Source of the DNA: Clostridia bacterium
GTDB lineage: Bacteria > Bacillota > Clostridia > Oscillospirales > Acutalibacteraceae
NCBI GenBank assembly: GCA_017517135.1
Contig: JAFXAK010000027.1
Coordinates: forward strand, 1-61,819
Length of the DNA: 61,819 nt
Direction of reading: 5' to 3'
Shown here piece by piece: positions 51,250 to 59,785 of this stretch. Position numbers and translations under genes: made by a program. The notes beneath the pieces were generated by a model, which was not told the DNA's origin, made no database searches, and saw only the letters and a program-made list of their open reading frames with translations. Position 1 is the first letter of the stretch; each line of letters opens with the position of its first letter.

Positions 51250-51985
51250 AAATATCCCTTGCCCTCTTCAATAAATCCTTTTCGTAAAGAAAATATCCGA
51301 AATATCCGAAAACCGAAGCACATTTTTCGCACACAAATGCATAATATCCGTCTCGCTTTTCGTGCTTATCGAAAATTTCCATAGCTTTTTCAATATATGA
51401 GCTTACCTCGGCTTCGCATTCAACTGCACCGAGCTCATTTTCCTTTGCACTTGCTATGTTGAGATATGTTATTGCCACCTCGAGATCTCCGTCGTCAACT
51501 GTCTGCATAACTGATATAGCCTGTTCATAAAGCTCATAGGCTTCCTTATACTTTTTAAGATCAACGAGCGCAAGAGCCATATTGTTGTAAAGACCGCCGA
51601 AGCGTTTGTCATTGTCGGGAAGCTCTTTTTCATATACGGCTTTTGCCTTTTCAAAGAGAGGTAAAGCCTCGTCAGCTTTTCCGAAAGCCTTATAAACCGT
51701 GGCGCAGTTTATATATGTTGTTCCTGCTCCGATGTTGTTTTCAATTCCCATAAGAGCAATTAAGTCAAGCAGCTCTGTAACAGTCTGAATTGCATCGTTT
51801 TCCTTTGCAAGCTTACGGTACAGTCCTGCAAGCTCATTTAAGAACAGAAGCTGACAACGATTATCATTGATAGCCCTTGCTTCATTTTTCCAATATAAAA
51901 GATGTCTTTCGGCAGATAAATAATCATTTCTGCTGAAATATTCATCGAGCTTATCCAGCACACGCTGAGTCTGAATCTGTGACAT
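51236..51985 (-). CDS. Tetratricopeptide-repeat protein
   Basis: 249 residues from ATG 51985 with AAGGAG upstream; the longer frame lacks a ribosome site. At least four TPR-type helix pairs are visible, for example NCATVYKAFGKADEALPLFEKAKAVYEKEL and NMALALVDLKKYKEAYELYEQAISV. No signal peptide; cytoplasmic scaffold. It overlaps the DUF4037 gene by 14 bases and is likely its partner. Divergent from yifB. Confidence 0.85.
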   Translation of the reverse strand: MSQIQTQRVLDKLDEYFSRNDYLSAERHLLYWKNEARAINDNRCQLLFLNELAGLYRKLAKENDAIQTVTELLDLIALMGIENNIGAGTTYINCATVYKAFGKADEALPLFEKAKAVYEKELPDNDKRFGGLYNNMALALVDLKKYKEAYELYEQAISVMQTVDDGDLEVAITYLNIASAKENELGAVECEAEVSSYIEKAMEIFDKHEKRDGYYAFVCEKCASVFGYFGYFLYEKDLLKRARDIYERA

Positions 51986-52088
51986 ATAATACTCCTTGTT
52001 ACTGATGTTATGTAAACATAATATCATAAAAGTGAAATTATCGCAACTTAAAAAACAGAACGGTATGCTTTGTGCGGCAGTATCTTGC

Positions 52089-52117
52089 TTGACATTTTTT
52101 GGTGTATATAATATAAT
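52089..52117 (+). promoter_or_regulatory. Consensus sigma-A promoter of yifB
   Basis: TTGACA (52089-52094), 17 bases, TATAAT (52112-52117). Confidence 0.8.
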
Positions 52118-52155
52118 GTGTGCAAACAAATGTTCATTTGAAAGACGGTGGGGAT

Positions 52156-53706
52156 ATGGTATCTAAAATTAAAAGTATGGGCATATTCGGTATGCAGTCT
52201 TTTATGGTAGATGTTGAAGCAGATGTAACGGGCGGAAAGTTCCGTTTTGATATGGTAGGGCTTCCCGATACTGCCGTAAGCGAAGCCCGTGAGAGAGTAC
52301 AGGCTGCCATAAGAAACAGCGGTTATTCTTTTTCCTACGGTCACATAACAGTAAACCTTGCTCCTGCCGATATCCGTAAGGAAGGCTCAACCTATGATTT
52401 ACCCATATTCATAGCCTTGCTTTTGTCTGCCCGTCAGATAAGCTTTGACCACTCGGGCTGTGCTTTTATCGGTGAGCTTTCGCTCTCGGGAGATGTAAAA
52501 AGAGTAAACGGTGTTCTGCCTATGGTGATTGAGGCGAAAAATGCGGGAATAAAGCGTGTTTTTGTTCCCAAGGAAAATGCAAACGAAGCAGCGGTAGTAA
52601 GCGATATTGATATTTATCCCGTTGAAAATGTTTGTCAGCTTCTCGATTTTCTGCTTGAAAAGCCAAACCCCGAAAAGCCCCTTACAAAAATAGAGAACTT
52701 TGTTTTTGAAAAGAATAAAACAGAAAATTATCTGCTTGATTTTGCAGATGTAAAAGGACAGCATAATGCAAAAAGAGCATTGGAGATAGCGGCGGCAGGC
52801 GGTCATAATTTCCTGATGATAGGCCCGCCCGGCTCGGGAAAAAGTATGCTCGCAAAACGCATACCCTCTATTCTCCCCGATATGACCTTTGAGGAATCTT
52901 TGGAAACCACCAAAATATATTCCGTTGCAGGTGCACTGAAAGACGGCGGCGGACTTGTTTCAACCCGTCCGTTCCGTTCACCGCATCACACAATTTCAGC
53001 CGCAGGACTTTCGGGCGGCGGTGCCGTTCCGAAGCCGGGTGAGCTCTCTTTAGCACATAACGGCGTTTTGTTCCTTGATGAAATGCCCGAATTTGCCCGA
53101 AGCTCAATGGAGGTTATGCGCCAGCCTATAGAAGACGGAAAAATCACCATTGCAAGAGTTGCGGGAACGCTCACTTTCCCGTGTTCCGTTATGCTTGTGT
53201 GTGCAATGAATCCGTGTCCGTGCGGTTTTTTGGGACATCCCACAAAGCAATGCACCTGTTCACCCGTAATGGCACAAAGATACCTGTCAAAGGTATCGGG
53301 ACCGCTTCTTGACAGAATTGATATTCAGGTCGAAGTGCCTCCCGTTGAGTTTGCCGACCTTGCCGCAAGAGAGCAAAAGGAAGAAACCTCTGCCGAGATA
53401 AAGCTGAGGGTAGACAAGGCAAGAGAAAAGCAGAGCAGACGATTTGAGGGAACTTCTGTTACCTGTAATGCAAAAATGCCTGCAAATATGGTAAGGGAAT
53501 ACTGTGTTATGGACGAGGGTGCAACAGCCATTCTCAAAAAGATTTTCGATAAGTTAGGTCTCTCCGCGAGAGCATACGATAAAATTCTCAAGGTTGCAAG
53601 AACTATAGCAGACCTTGAGGACAGCGAGATTATAACAGCCGTACATATTTCGGAAGCTATCCGCTACAGAAATCTTGACAGAAAAACATATACTAATTTA
53701 GGGTGA
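52156..53706 (+). CDS. YifB/ComM-type Mg-chelatase-like AAA+ ATPase
   Basis: 516 residues from ATG 52156. The N-terminal Lon-S16-like domain (GMQSFMVDVEADVTGGKFRFDMVGLPDTAVSEARERV) is followed by an AAA+ core with Walker A GPPGSGKSMLAKRIP, Walker B FLDEMPEF and the Cys-rich insert CAMNPCPCGFLGHPTKQCTC, then the C-terminal Mg-chelatase domain. ComM is a helicase that promotes branch migration during natural transformation; YifB homologues are near-universal in Firmicutes. It is followed six bases later by the EFR1 gene. Confidence 0.9.
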   Translation: MVSKIKSMGIFGMQSFMVDVEADVTGGKFRFDMVGLPDTAVSEARERVQAAIRNSGYSFSYGHITVNLAPADIRKEGSTYDLPIFIALLLSARQISFDHSGCAFIGELSLSGDVKRVNGVLPMVIEAKNAGIKRVFVPKENANEAAVVSDIDIYPVENVCQLLDFLLEKPNPEKPLTKIENFVFEKNKTENYLLDFADVKGQHNAKRALEIAAAGGHNFLMIGPPGSGKSMLAKRIPSILPDMTFEESLETTKIYSVAGALKDGGGLVSTRPFRSPHHTISAAGLSGGGAVPKPGELSLAHNGVLFLDEMPEFARSSMEVMRQPIEDGKITIARVAGTLTFPCSVMLVCAMNPCPCGFLGHPTKQCTCSPVMAQRYLSKVSGPLLDRIDIQVEVPPVEFADLAAREQKEETSAEIKLRVDKAREKQSRRFEGTSVTCNAKMPANMVREYCVMDEGATAILKKIFDKLGLSARAYDKILKVARTIADLEDSEIITAVHISEAIRYRNLDRKTYTNLG

Positions 53707-53712
53707 TTTATT

Positions 53713-54474
53713 ATGATTTTTTATTTCAGCGGTACGGGAAACAGCGAATTTGCCGCAAAGGAGCTGTCACAGCATATAAACGACGGTAATATAATTAATA
53801 TTACAGAATGTGTAAGAGAAAATAAATACAGCTTCACGCTTGAAAATAACGAGAAAATAGGCTTTGTATTTCTCGTTTTTTATGACGGCTTGCCGATTAT
53901 TGTTGCCGATTTTATAAAAAAGCTTGAAATAAAAACAACGCCCGAAACCTTTGTGTGGGCTGTTATTACTGCAGGTGCTAATATGGGCGGCAGTGCATAT
54001 GCTCTTAAAATGAGTTTATCTGCAAGATGGATATTTTTATCGGCAGCATACTCACTCACAATGCCCGATAACTATATAATAATGTATAACCCCTGCGAAA
54101 AAGAGCACGCAAAGGCAAAAATAAAAAATGCAAAGATAAAGCTTGAAGAGCTTGCTAATAAAATAAAAGCAAAAGAAAAAACCGAAATAGAAAGCTCACT
54201 TTTAGGGCAGACTAAGTATGATATAATGCAAAAAGCCTATAATTTTATGCGAGGCACAAAAAAGTTTTTTGCAGATGAAAATTGTGTTGCTTGCGGAAAA
54301 TGTGCCGCAGTCTGTCCTATAGGCTGTATTGAAATGAAAAACGGGAAGCCCTACTGGAACGAGAAAAAATGTGTGCATTGCACAGCGTGTATCAACCGCT
54401 GTCCTGTAAATGCCTTGCAGTACGGTAAAAAAACAAAAAAGAGAAACAGATATAATATCGAAATAACAGGGTGA
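53713..54474 (+). CDS. EFR1-family flavodoxin/ferredoxin protein
   Basis: 253 residues. An N-terminal flavodoxin-like domain with the FMN loop FSGTGNSEFAAKEL is fused to two 4Fe-4S motifs: CVACGKCAAVCPIGCIEM and CVHCTACINRCPVNAL. These EFRs pass electrons in anaerobes; the partner is unknown. It begins six bases after yifB and may be co-transcribed. Its stop codon lies inside the left arm of the inverted-repeat element at 54469-54741. Confidence 0.9.
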   Translation: MIFYFSGTGNSEFAAKELSQHINDGNIINITECVRENKYSFTLENNEKIGFVFLVFYDGLPIIVADFIKKLEIKTTPETFVWAVITAGANMGGSAYALKMSLSARWIFLSAAYSLTMPDNYIIMYNPCEKEHAKAKIKNAKIKLEELANKIKAKEKTEIESSLLGQTKYDIMQKAYNFMRGTKKFFADENCVACGKCAAVCPIGCIEMKNGKPYWNEKKCVHCTACINRCPVNALQYGKKTKKRNRYNIEITG

Positions 54475-54741
54475 CGGTAGTAATCCGAACCATGCCCGAA
54501 ATCAAGCCTTTTCAGCGCTTTTCGGCGTTTCGGCTTTGAAAGGCGTCAGCCTTTCGGCACCCTCAACATCCAAAAATCATCTGAAAAATCTTTGATTTCG
54601 GGTCGAAGATTTTTTATCGAGAGGATTTTTGGCAATTCAAGGCAAAAACGCAGCCAATCCTTGCGGATTGGCGAGTATTTTAACAAAGAAGTGGCGAAAA
54701 TCATCCGATAAAAAACACGGTTCGGATTATTACCGCCACCC
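54469..54741. mobile_element. 273-bp non-coding element with 26-base terminal inverted repeats
   Basis: 54469-54494 and 54716-54741 are inverted copies matching at 23 of 26 positions (GGGTGACGGTAGTAATCCG and its partner). Internal hairpins include AATCC-ttgc-GGATT (about 54657-54671), and the interior repeats segments such as CGAAATCA and TCGG in both orientations. It fills nearly the whole gap between two genes and supplies the stop codon of the upstream one. It has no gene; a MITE-like element moved by a transposase elsewhere is the best reading. Confidence 0.6.
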
Positions 54742-54754
54742 TAACGGAGGAAAT

Positions 54755-55318
54755 ATGGTAGTTTGTGTTTTCGGCGCTTCAAGTGCCGCTATTGATGAAA
54801 TATATATAAACAAAACCTATGATTTGGGTGTAGCCCTTGCTAAAAGAGGTCACACTCTTATGTTCGGAGGCGGCGGCAACGGACTTATGGGAGCCGCTGC
54901 AAGAGGCTTTTCTGATGTGGGACAGCACATAACAGGTGTTGCACCGTCTTTTTTCAATGTTGACGGAGTGCTCTACGAAAAGTGCGACGAAATGGTGTAT
55001 ACCGACACTATGAGGGACAGAAAAAAATATATGGAAGACAATTCCGATGCTTTCGTTGTAACCCCCGGCGGTATCGGGACATACGAGGAATTTTTCGAGG
55101 TCCTGACCTTAAAGCAGTTAGCCCAGCTGTCAGCCCCCATAGTGCTTTACAATGTAAACGGCTTTTTCGATAAGCTTGTGAAATTAATGGAAGAGGACGA
55201 CAAAAACGGCTTTATCCGCAAGGGAGTAAAAGACCTCTACACAGTAACCGACAGCATTGACGAGGTAATAAATCACATCGAAAATGCAGATACAAGTAAG
55301 AGAGAAATAATATTTTGA
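54755..55318 (+). CDS. LOG-family protein (TIGR00730), nucleoside 5'-monophosphate phosphoribohydrolase-like
   Basis: 187 residues from ATG 54755 with GGAGG just upstream; the longer frame runs into the inverted-repeat element. The family motifs are FGGGGNGLMGAAARG and PGGIGTYEEFFEVLTLKQL, with the Arg and Glu of the phosphoribohydrolase site (MRDRKKYM). Bacterial LOG proteins release the base from AMP or other nucleotides. Own terminator. Confidence 0.9.
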   Translation: MVVCVFGASSAAIDEIYINKTYDLGVALAKRGHTLMFGGGGNGLMGAAARGFSDVGQHITGVAPSFFNVDGVLYEKCDEMVYTDTMRDRKKYMEDNSDAFVVTPGGIGTYEEFFEVLTLKQLAQLSAPIVLYNVNGFFDKLVKLMEEDDKNGFIRKGVKDLYTVTDSIDEVINHIENADTSKREIIF

Positions 55319-55325
55319 CATACAA

Positions 55326-55365
55326 AAACAGGTGTACTTTTTGTCGGTACACCTGTTTTTTTGTT
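55326..55365 (+). terminator. Terminator of the LOG gene
   Basis: AAACAGGTGTAC pairs with GTACACCTGTTT, followed by more T. Confidence 0.95.
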
Positions 55366-55429
55366 TTACGGAAATTTAAGTATTTCTCATGGAACTTGCT
55401 GTTATAAATGGCAGGAAAGTAACATTTTA

Positions 55430-56626
55430 TCACCAAATTTCTCTTAAAAGAAAATCCGCAATATGTGTTATTTCAATTCCGTTATCATTACCGATTGCAA
55501 GTGTATCTCTGCAGACTACATATTTGTGGTAGTGGTCTTTGATTTCCATAAGGTTATCTGTTTCTCTTGTTGATTCAGAGGGTAGTTCAACACAAACCTG
55601 AACATAAATTTTTTCATCTCTGCGAACACCGATGAAATCTATTTCTTTTGTGCCGTTTTTGCCGATATAAACATCATAACCTCTGCGTTTCATTTCAAGA
55701 AAAACAATGTTTTCAAAAATAGCCGATAACATTTTTCTGTCAAAGCCTTGCAGACTGTATTTTATTGAAATATCGGAAAGATAATATTTTTCCTGAGTTT
55801 TCAAAATTGCTTTGCCCTGTAAATCATATCTTTTGCAGGGATATATTATAAATGCTTCACTGAGCCATTTGAGATAATTATATATAGCTTCAACAGAAAG
55901 ACTTCTGTTTTCACTTTTAAGAAATTTTACTATTGAAGATGCTGAGAAGGTCTGACCTACATTTTCAATAATATATCTTACAACTCTGTCAAACAAATCC
56001 TTGTTCCTTATTTTGTGTCTTTTGGAAATATCTCTCGTTATTACGGAAGCGTAAATTCCCTCAACTACCTGATATGCCGATTTTGTATCAAAATTGCTTA
56101 TTCCCACAATAGGAAATCCGCCGTATTGCACATATTCATCAAAAGCTTCACGAGCTTTTGTAATGTCCTTGTTTTTGAATGTCAGATACTCCTTGAAAGA
56201 AAGAGTGTAAACAGGAATAAGAATATATCTGCCTGTTAAATATGTTGATATTTCGCTTGACATCAGCTTTGAGTTTGAACCGGTAACATATATATCAACA
56301 TCAAAGTCTTCCATAAGAGTGTTAACTGTTTTTTCCCAACCGTTGATTTCCTGAAGCTCGTCAAGAAAAAGATAACATCTCCCTTTTTCTTTTATGGCAT
56401 CTTTTAAATCGGTATACATCTTTTTTGCCGTAAAGTCGTCATAGTCGGGATTGTTATATTTTCTTTCAATAATGTTATCGATGGGAACACCTTTGTTTTT
56501 AATTTCCTGTACCAACATTTCAAAAATTGTTGATTTACCGCATCGACGGACACCTGCAAGAATTTTTACAAGCGGGGCATCGATAAAAGGAGTAATTGCA
56601 TTAATATAGTCCGGTCTTAAAATCAT
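55430..56626 (-). CDS. AAA_14/DUF4143 ATPase
   Basis: 398 residues from ATG 56626 with GAGGTGAT upstream. Walker A is ILAGVRRCGKST (near residue 25), Walker B YLFLDELQEINGWE, and VYVTGSNS/LTGRY follow, as in AAA_14. The C-terminal DUF4143 part ends with EIDFIGVRRDEKIYVQVCVEL, a PDDEXK-nuclease-like pattern. The family is common in accessory regions of gut anaerobes and its function is unknown; roles in defence or DNA transactions have been suggested. The upstream region has an imperfect hairpin at about 56660-56690 and repeated TATACCG words. Confidence 0.85.
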   Translation of the reverse strand: MILRPDYINAITPFIDAPLVKILAGVRRCGKSTIFEMLVQEIKNKGVPIDNIIERKYNNPDYDDFTAKKMYTDLKDAIKEKGRCYLFLDELQEINGWEKTVNTLMEDFDVDIYVTGSNSKLMSSEISTYLTGRYILIPVYTLSFKEYLTFKNKDITKAREAFDEYVQYGGFPIVGISNFDTKSAYQVVEGIYASVITRDISKRHKIRNKDLFDRVVRYIIENVGQTFSASSIVKFLKSENRSLSVEAIYNYLKWLSEAFIIYPCKRYDLQGKAILKTQEKYYLSDISIKYSLQGFDRKMLSAIFENIVFLEMKRRGYDVYIGKNGTKEIDFIGVRRDEKIYVQVCVELPSESTRETDNLMEIKDHYHKYVVCRDTLAIGNDNGIEITHIADFLLREIW

Positions 56627-56763
56627 AATGATCACCTCTGTCAGTAAAAGTATACCGAAAAACTGTTGCGAAGTCAACGGTTTTTGCTGATATACCGATA
56701 AAAACTTTTGGTTTTGGTGTGGTTTTTCGGGTTGGTGTGATTGGATTGTTATTTTGTTCCCTT

Positions 56764-56964
56764 TTAATCTAATCCGAGAATAAAATCTGCCGATACATTA
56801 TAGTATCTGCAAAGTGCAATAATATGTCTTACAGGGATTTCGTTTTCTCCCTTTTCATACCTCGAATAAACCTGCTGTGTTGTGCCTAAATATTCTGCAA
56901 CCTCTTTTTGAGTTTTATCGTTATCCTCACGCAAATCTCTGATGATTTCAACATAATTTTTCAT
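56764..56964 (-). CDS. XRE-family transcriptional repressor
   Basis: 66 residues. Single HTH_3 domain: IIRDLREDNDKTQKEVAEYLGTTQQVYSRYEKGENEIPVRHIIALCRYYNVSADFILGL. AAGGAG precedes the ATG. It is paralogous in layout to the protein at 26378-26599, and it also faces a divergent gene across a promoter with an inverted operator, so autorepression and control of the SHOCT gene are inferred. Confidence 0.88.
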   Translation of the reverse strand: MKNYVEIIRDLREDNDKTQKEVAEYLGTTQQVYSRYEKGENEIPVRHIIALCRYYNVSADFILGLD

Positions 56965-57000
56965 AACTATCTCCTTGAAAATTGATAGTTAAATTTTACA

Positions 57001-57048
57001 TTACACCACATATGATGTATTGACTTTACGCCAGATGTGGTGTAAAAT
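57001..57048 (+). promoter_or_regulatory. Promoter and inverted operator of the SHOCT gene
   Basis: TTACACCACAT (57001-57011) and ATGTGGTGTAA (57035-57045) are exact reverse complements. Between them is TTGACT (57020-57025); after 17 bases TAAAAT (57043-57048) overlaps the right arm. This is the same plan as at 26636-26680 with a different operator sequence. Confidence 0.8.
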
Positions 57049-57129
57049 AATAGAGGCAAATGCATTTTTTTTCATATTTATAGTTTTTTTGTGTTTGCAG
57101 AGTAAATATTATTTTTGGAGGTTAAATGT

Positions 57130-57882
57130 ATGAACATTTCAGTCAAAGGTCCGGGATTGAACAAAAATTGGTGTGTAACAGATACATCAATCACAATAGG
57201 TAGCACAGAATACAAATTTAATGAATTGGAATCTTTTAAAATTATAACACCAGCATCAGCAGTTCTTCCCGGAACAGCACAAGGCCGTACAAAGGAAGGA
57301 AAATTGATACAATGTGCATTTAAATTTGCAGATAGAGTTTCTGCAACACAAGCAATAGCTTTTGTGCAGGAGAAAATAGAAGAAGCTCAAGGGACAAAGA
57401 AAGATTACAAGTATAAACTTACTGCACATACAGGCAGTTCTTTGGAAGTATATGACCAATATCTTATTATTAACCATATGCAAGTCGGATTTATGACTAA
57501 TGCAATGAATGGCGGTGCTTTGGGCGGCAAGAAAATTAATTTTAAAGATTTGACATCTGTTCAATTCAGAGAGCCTGCTGGCTTTACGGTCGGCTTTATC
57601 CAGTTTGCCTATCCGGGAAGTGTAGAGAGTAAGGGTGGAATTTCTGCAATGATAAATGATGAAAATTCAATTCCAATTCAGCCTTCAATGGTTGAACAGG
57701 CAAGAGAAATTGTCAATTTCATTGAAAAGCGCAGAGATGAATTAAATGTACAGCAGACAAGTACTGTAATTCAACAGACTTCTGCTGCCGATGAACTAAA
57801 GAAATTCAAAGAACTTCTCGATATGGGAGTTATCACACAGGAAGAGTTTGATGCAAAGAAAAAAGAAATTTTAGGTTTATAA
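57130..57882 (+). CDS. SHOCT-domain protein with DUF4429-like N-terminal part
   Basis: 250 residues from ATG 57130; GGAGG at 57117-57121 is eight bases upstream and rules out an in-frame TTG that overlaps it. The last 33 residues are a clear SHOCT motif (AADELKKFKELLDMGVITQEEFDAKKKEIL). The first 200 residues hold two PH-like beta-domains, the second beginning SSLEVYDQYLIINH, as in DUF4429 proteins. Function unknown; SHOCT proteins often assemble at membranes or with partners. Divergent from, and probably repressed by, an XRE protein. Confidence 0.8.
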   Translation: MNISVKGPGLNKNWCVTDTSITIGSTEYKFNELESFKIITPASAVLPGTAQGRTKEGKLIQCAFKFADRVSATQAIAFVQEKIEEAQGTKKDYKYKLTAHTGSSLEVYDQYLIINHMQVGFMTNAMNGGALGGKKINFKDLTSVQFREPAGFTVGFIQFAYPGSVESKGGISAMINDENSIPIQPSMVEQAREIVNFIEKRRDELNVQQTSTVIQQTSAADELKKFKELLDMGVITQEEFDAKKKEILGL

Positions 57883-57933
57883 ATAATAACAAACAGAGCG
57901 AACAGAAAAAAGTTCGCTCTGTTTGTTATTATT
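57882..57933. terminator. Terminator of the SHOCT gene
   Basis: A perfect 22-bp stem (57882-57903 with 57912-57933) around an 8-base loop, beginning in the stop codon. Confidence 0.85.
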
Positions 57934-57984
57934 GGCTTGCAGTTTTATATGAAGTTTTTATATTAAAATTATGCTGATATATGC

Positions 57985-58833
57985 TTAATTTTTTATACAA
58001 TACAACAACCCTATAGTATCTCTCCCGCAATGGGCGGTGACGGTGCAGCCTGCTTTGTAGCAATAGATTTTATCAAATATCCCCTCATTTTCCGCTTGTT
58101 CTTTTGCCTGAGTGACAAGTGCTTCGTCTGTTCCCTCGGTGTAGAGCAATAATGCATATGATGTATCTGCATTATCCCGAGCCGATGAGCAGATAAAATC
58201 TATATATTTATGCACGGATGAATTGAAGCTTCCTATAAATTTTTTGCTTACAACTAATTTCCCGTCACTCATCCCTATCATAGGCTTGATAGATAGCGCC
58301 TGAGTGGCAAATTTCTGTGCTGAGGTGCATCTGCCGCCGCGGTAGAGTGTTTCTGTTGAGTTGATGACAAAGCTTACCTGAAGGCGGTTTTTTGCGGCTT
58401 TTATCAGATTTTCCACATTGTCAATGTCAGTTCCCGTATCAATTGCCCTTTGTGCCGTAAGTGCGAGCAGAGCGATACCGCCCGAAAGGCTTCGGGTGTC
58501 AATAAGGCGTATGTCACGGTCGGTCAGCATATTTTTTGCTCTCAAAGCATTTGAATATGCTGCGGACAGCTCTTTTGACATACAAAGATGCACAAGTGAA
58601 TCTCCGTTTTCGGTCAAAGCCTTGAAAAAGTCAAGATATTCGCCCGTTGAGGGAGCGCTGGTCTGTGCTGTTTGTCGTGTTTTGTCGAAAAAGGACAAAA
58701 GAGAAGACGGTGTGATATTTACACCGTCTTCAAAAGAATCTTTATTTAATATGATGTGAAAGGGGATAACTGCAAAGTTTTCATTAAGCTGTGCTGCATC
58801 GCCTGTTGAGTCAACCGAGATGTTTATGCTCAT
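57985..58833 (-). CDS. DegV-family fatty-acid-binding protein
   Basis: 282 residues from ATG 58833 with CGGAGG upstream. DegV proteins bind fatty acids and present them to fatty-acid kinase (FakA) for phosphorylation. INISVDSTGD begins the protein; TSAPSTGEYLDFF, LIDTRSLSGG and the RGGRCTSAQK block are typical. It starts 13 bases after the DUF2238 gene and is co-transcribed with it. Confidence 0.9.
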   Translation of the reverse strand: MSINISVDSTGDAAQLNENFAVIPFHIILNKDSFEDGVNITPSSLLSFFDKTRQTAQTSAPSTGEYLDFFKALTENGDSLVHLCMSKELSAAYSNALRAKNMLTDRDIRLIDTRSLSGGIALLALTAQRAIDTGTDIDNVENLIKAAKNRLQVSFVINSTETLYRGGRCTSAQKFATQALSIKPMIGMSDGKLVVSKKFIGSFNSSVHKYIDFICSSARDNADTSYALLLYTEGTDEALVTQAKEQAENEGIFDKIYCYKAGCTVTAHCGRDTIGLLYCIKN

Positions 58834-58846
58834 AAAAAGCCTCCGA

Positions 58847-59563
58847 TTAATATTCCTCGGGGTGTTCGGCAATATATCTCAGCTCTGCTTCCTTATCAGC
58901 CTTTGAGCGTGCCTTTACTGCGGCTCTTATCTCTTTCTTGTTCTTGCCTATGATACCGTTTTTAACGAATGCAACCCAGAACATACCGAGCACCGAGCCG
59001 GCACCTGCCAAAATCATATCTATCATAGTGTCAACAAGTCCGTCTTCTGCGAGGATGGGGGACTTCTGAAGATCATAGCCGTAAAGTCTGTCCATTGTAA
59101 ACTCATAGAATTCCCAGCCTACAAGAATGAAAACAGAGAAGCACAAAGCGAACATTGAAGCAAGTCCGGGACTTAAATGACGCGATCTGCCTTGGAAAAC
59201 AACCGCGAAGTCATATGCAAAATAAGATGCTACAACACCCGACATAAAATGCTCTATAAGGTCTATATGCTGAAAATTTGTTTTTGTGTTGAGCACATAG
59301 CCCACAACAACGCCGAAGCAGATAAATATATTGAGAAGTGTCTGGGGGAAATATCCCACTCTTGTGATAAAGGATTTGCCGCCGAAAAGCTGCCACATAT
59401 CCCACATATGAGTGAAGGCTATTGCAAAAAGTCCCATCAGGAATTGAGTTACGGAGTTGTGAAGCAAGCCGTAAATTCCGAAAATCAGTAATGCCGCCCT
59501 TATAGCCCACCAGAGTATCTGCTGCCCCATAGGTACTGCTTTTAGTCTGTTCAGTTTTTTCAT
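58847..59563 (-). CDS. DUF2238-like (YjdF-type) membrane protein
   Basis: 238 residues, six or so membrane segments. FTHMWDMWQLFGGK, HFMSGVVASYFAYD and WEFYEFTMDRLYGYDLQ followed by DGLVDTMIDMILAGAGSVLG match the conserved His, Glu and Asp pattern of this family. Function unknown. A charged Lys/Glu tail is cytoplasmic. First gene of a two-gene operon with the DegV gene. Confidence 0.8.
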   Translation of the reverse strand: MKKLNRLKAVPMGQQILWWAIRAALLIFGIYGLLHNSVTQFLMGLFAIAFTHMWDMWQLFGGKSFITRVGYFPQTLLNIFICFGVVVGYVLNTKTNFQHIDLIEHFMSGVVASYFAYDFAVVFQGRSRHLSPGLASMFALCFSVFILVGWEFYEFTMDRLYGYDLQKSPILAEDGLVDTMIDMILAGAGSVLGMFWVAFVKNGIIGKNKKEIRAAVKARSKADKEAELRYIAEHPEEY

Positions 59564-59723
59564 TCTTATCCGCCTTTTATGGAAAATTCAGTTTATGATT
59601 TTAGTATATATACAAAAATAAAGTACATAATTGTAATTTTTAGCTTGAAAAGCGTAACAAAAAACGCTTGATTATGGTATCACAACTGTTTGCAAATTTC
59701 AATAGTAATTATTATCAAAAAAA

Positions 59724-59768
59724 CAAAAAAATCAAGGGTAACGGCAAAGCGGACTTGCTGTTACCCTT
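59724..59768 (-). terminator. Terminator of the acyl-CoA ligase gene
   Basis: On the minus strand AAGGGTAACAGCAA pairs with TTGCCGTTACCCTT, followed by a long T-rich run. Confidence 0.9.
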
Positions 59769-59785
59769 TAAGATATATGATTTTA

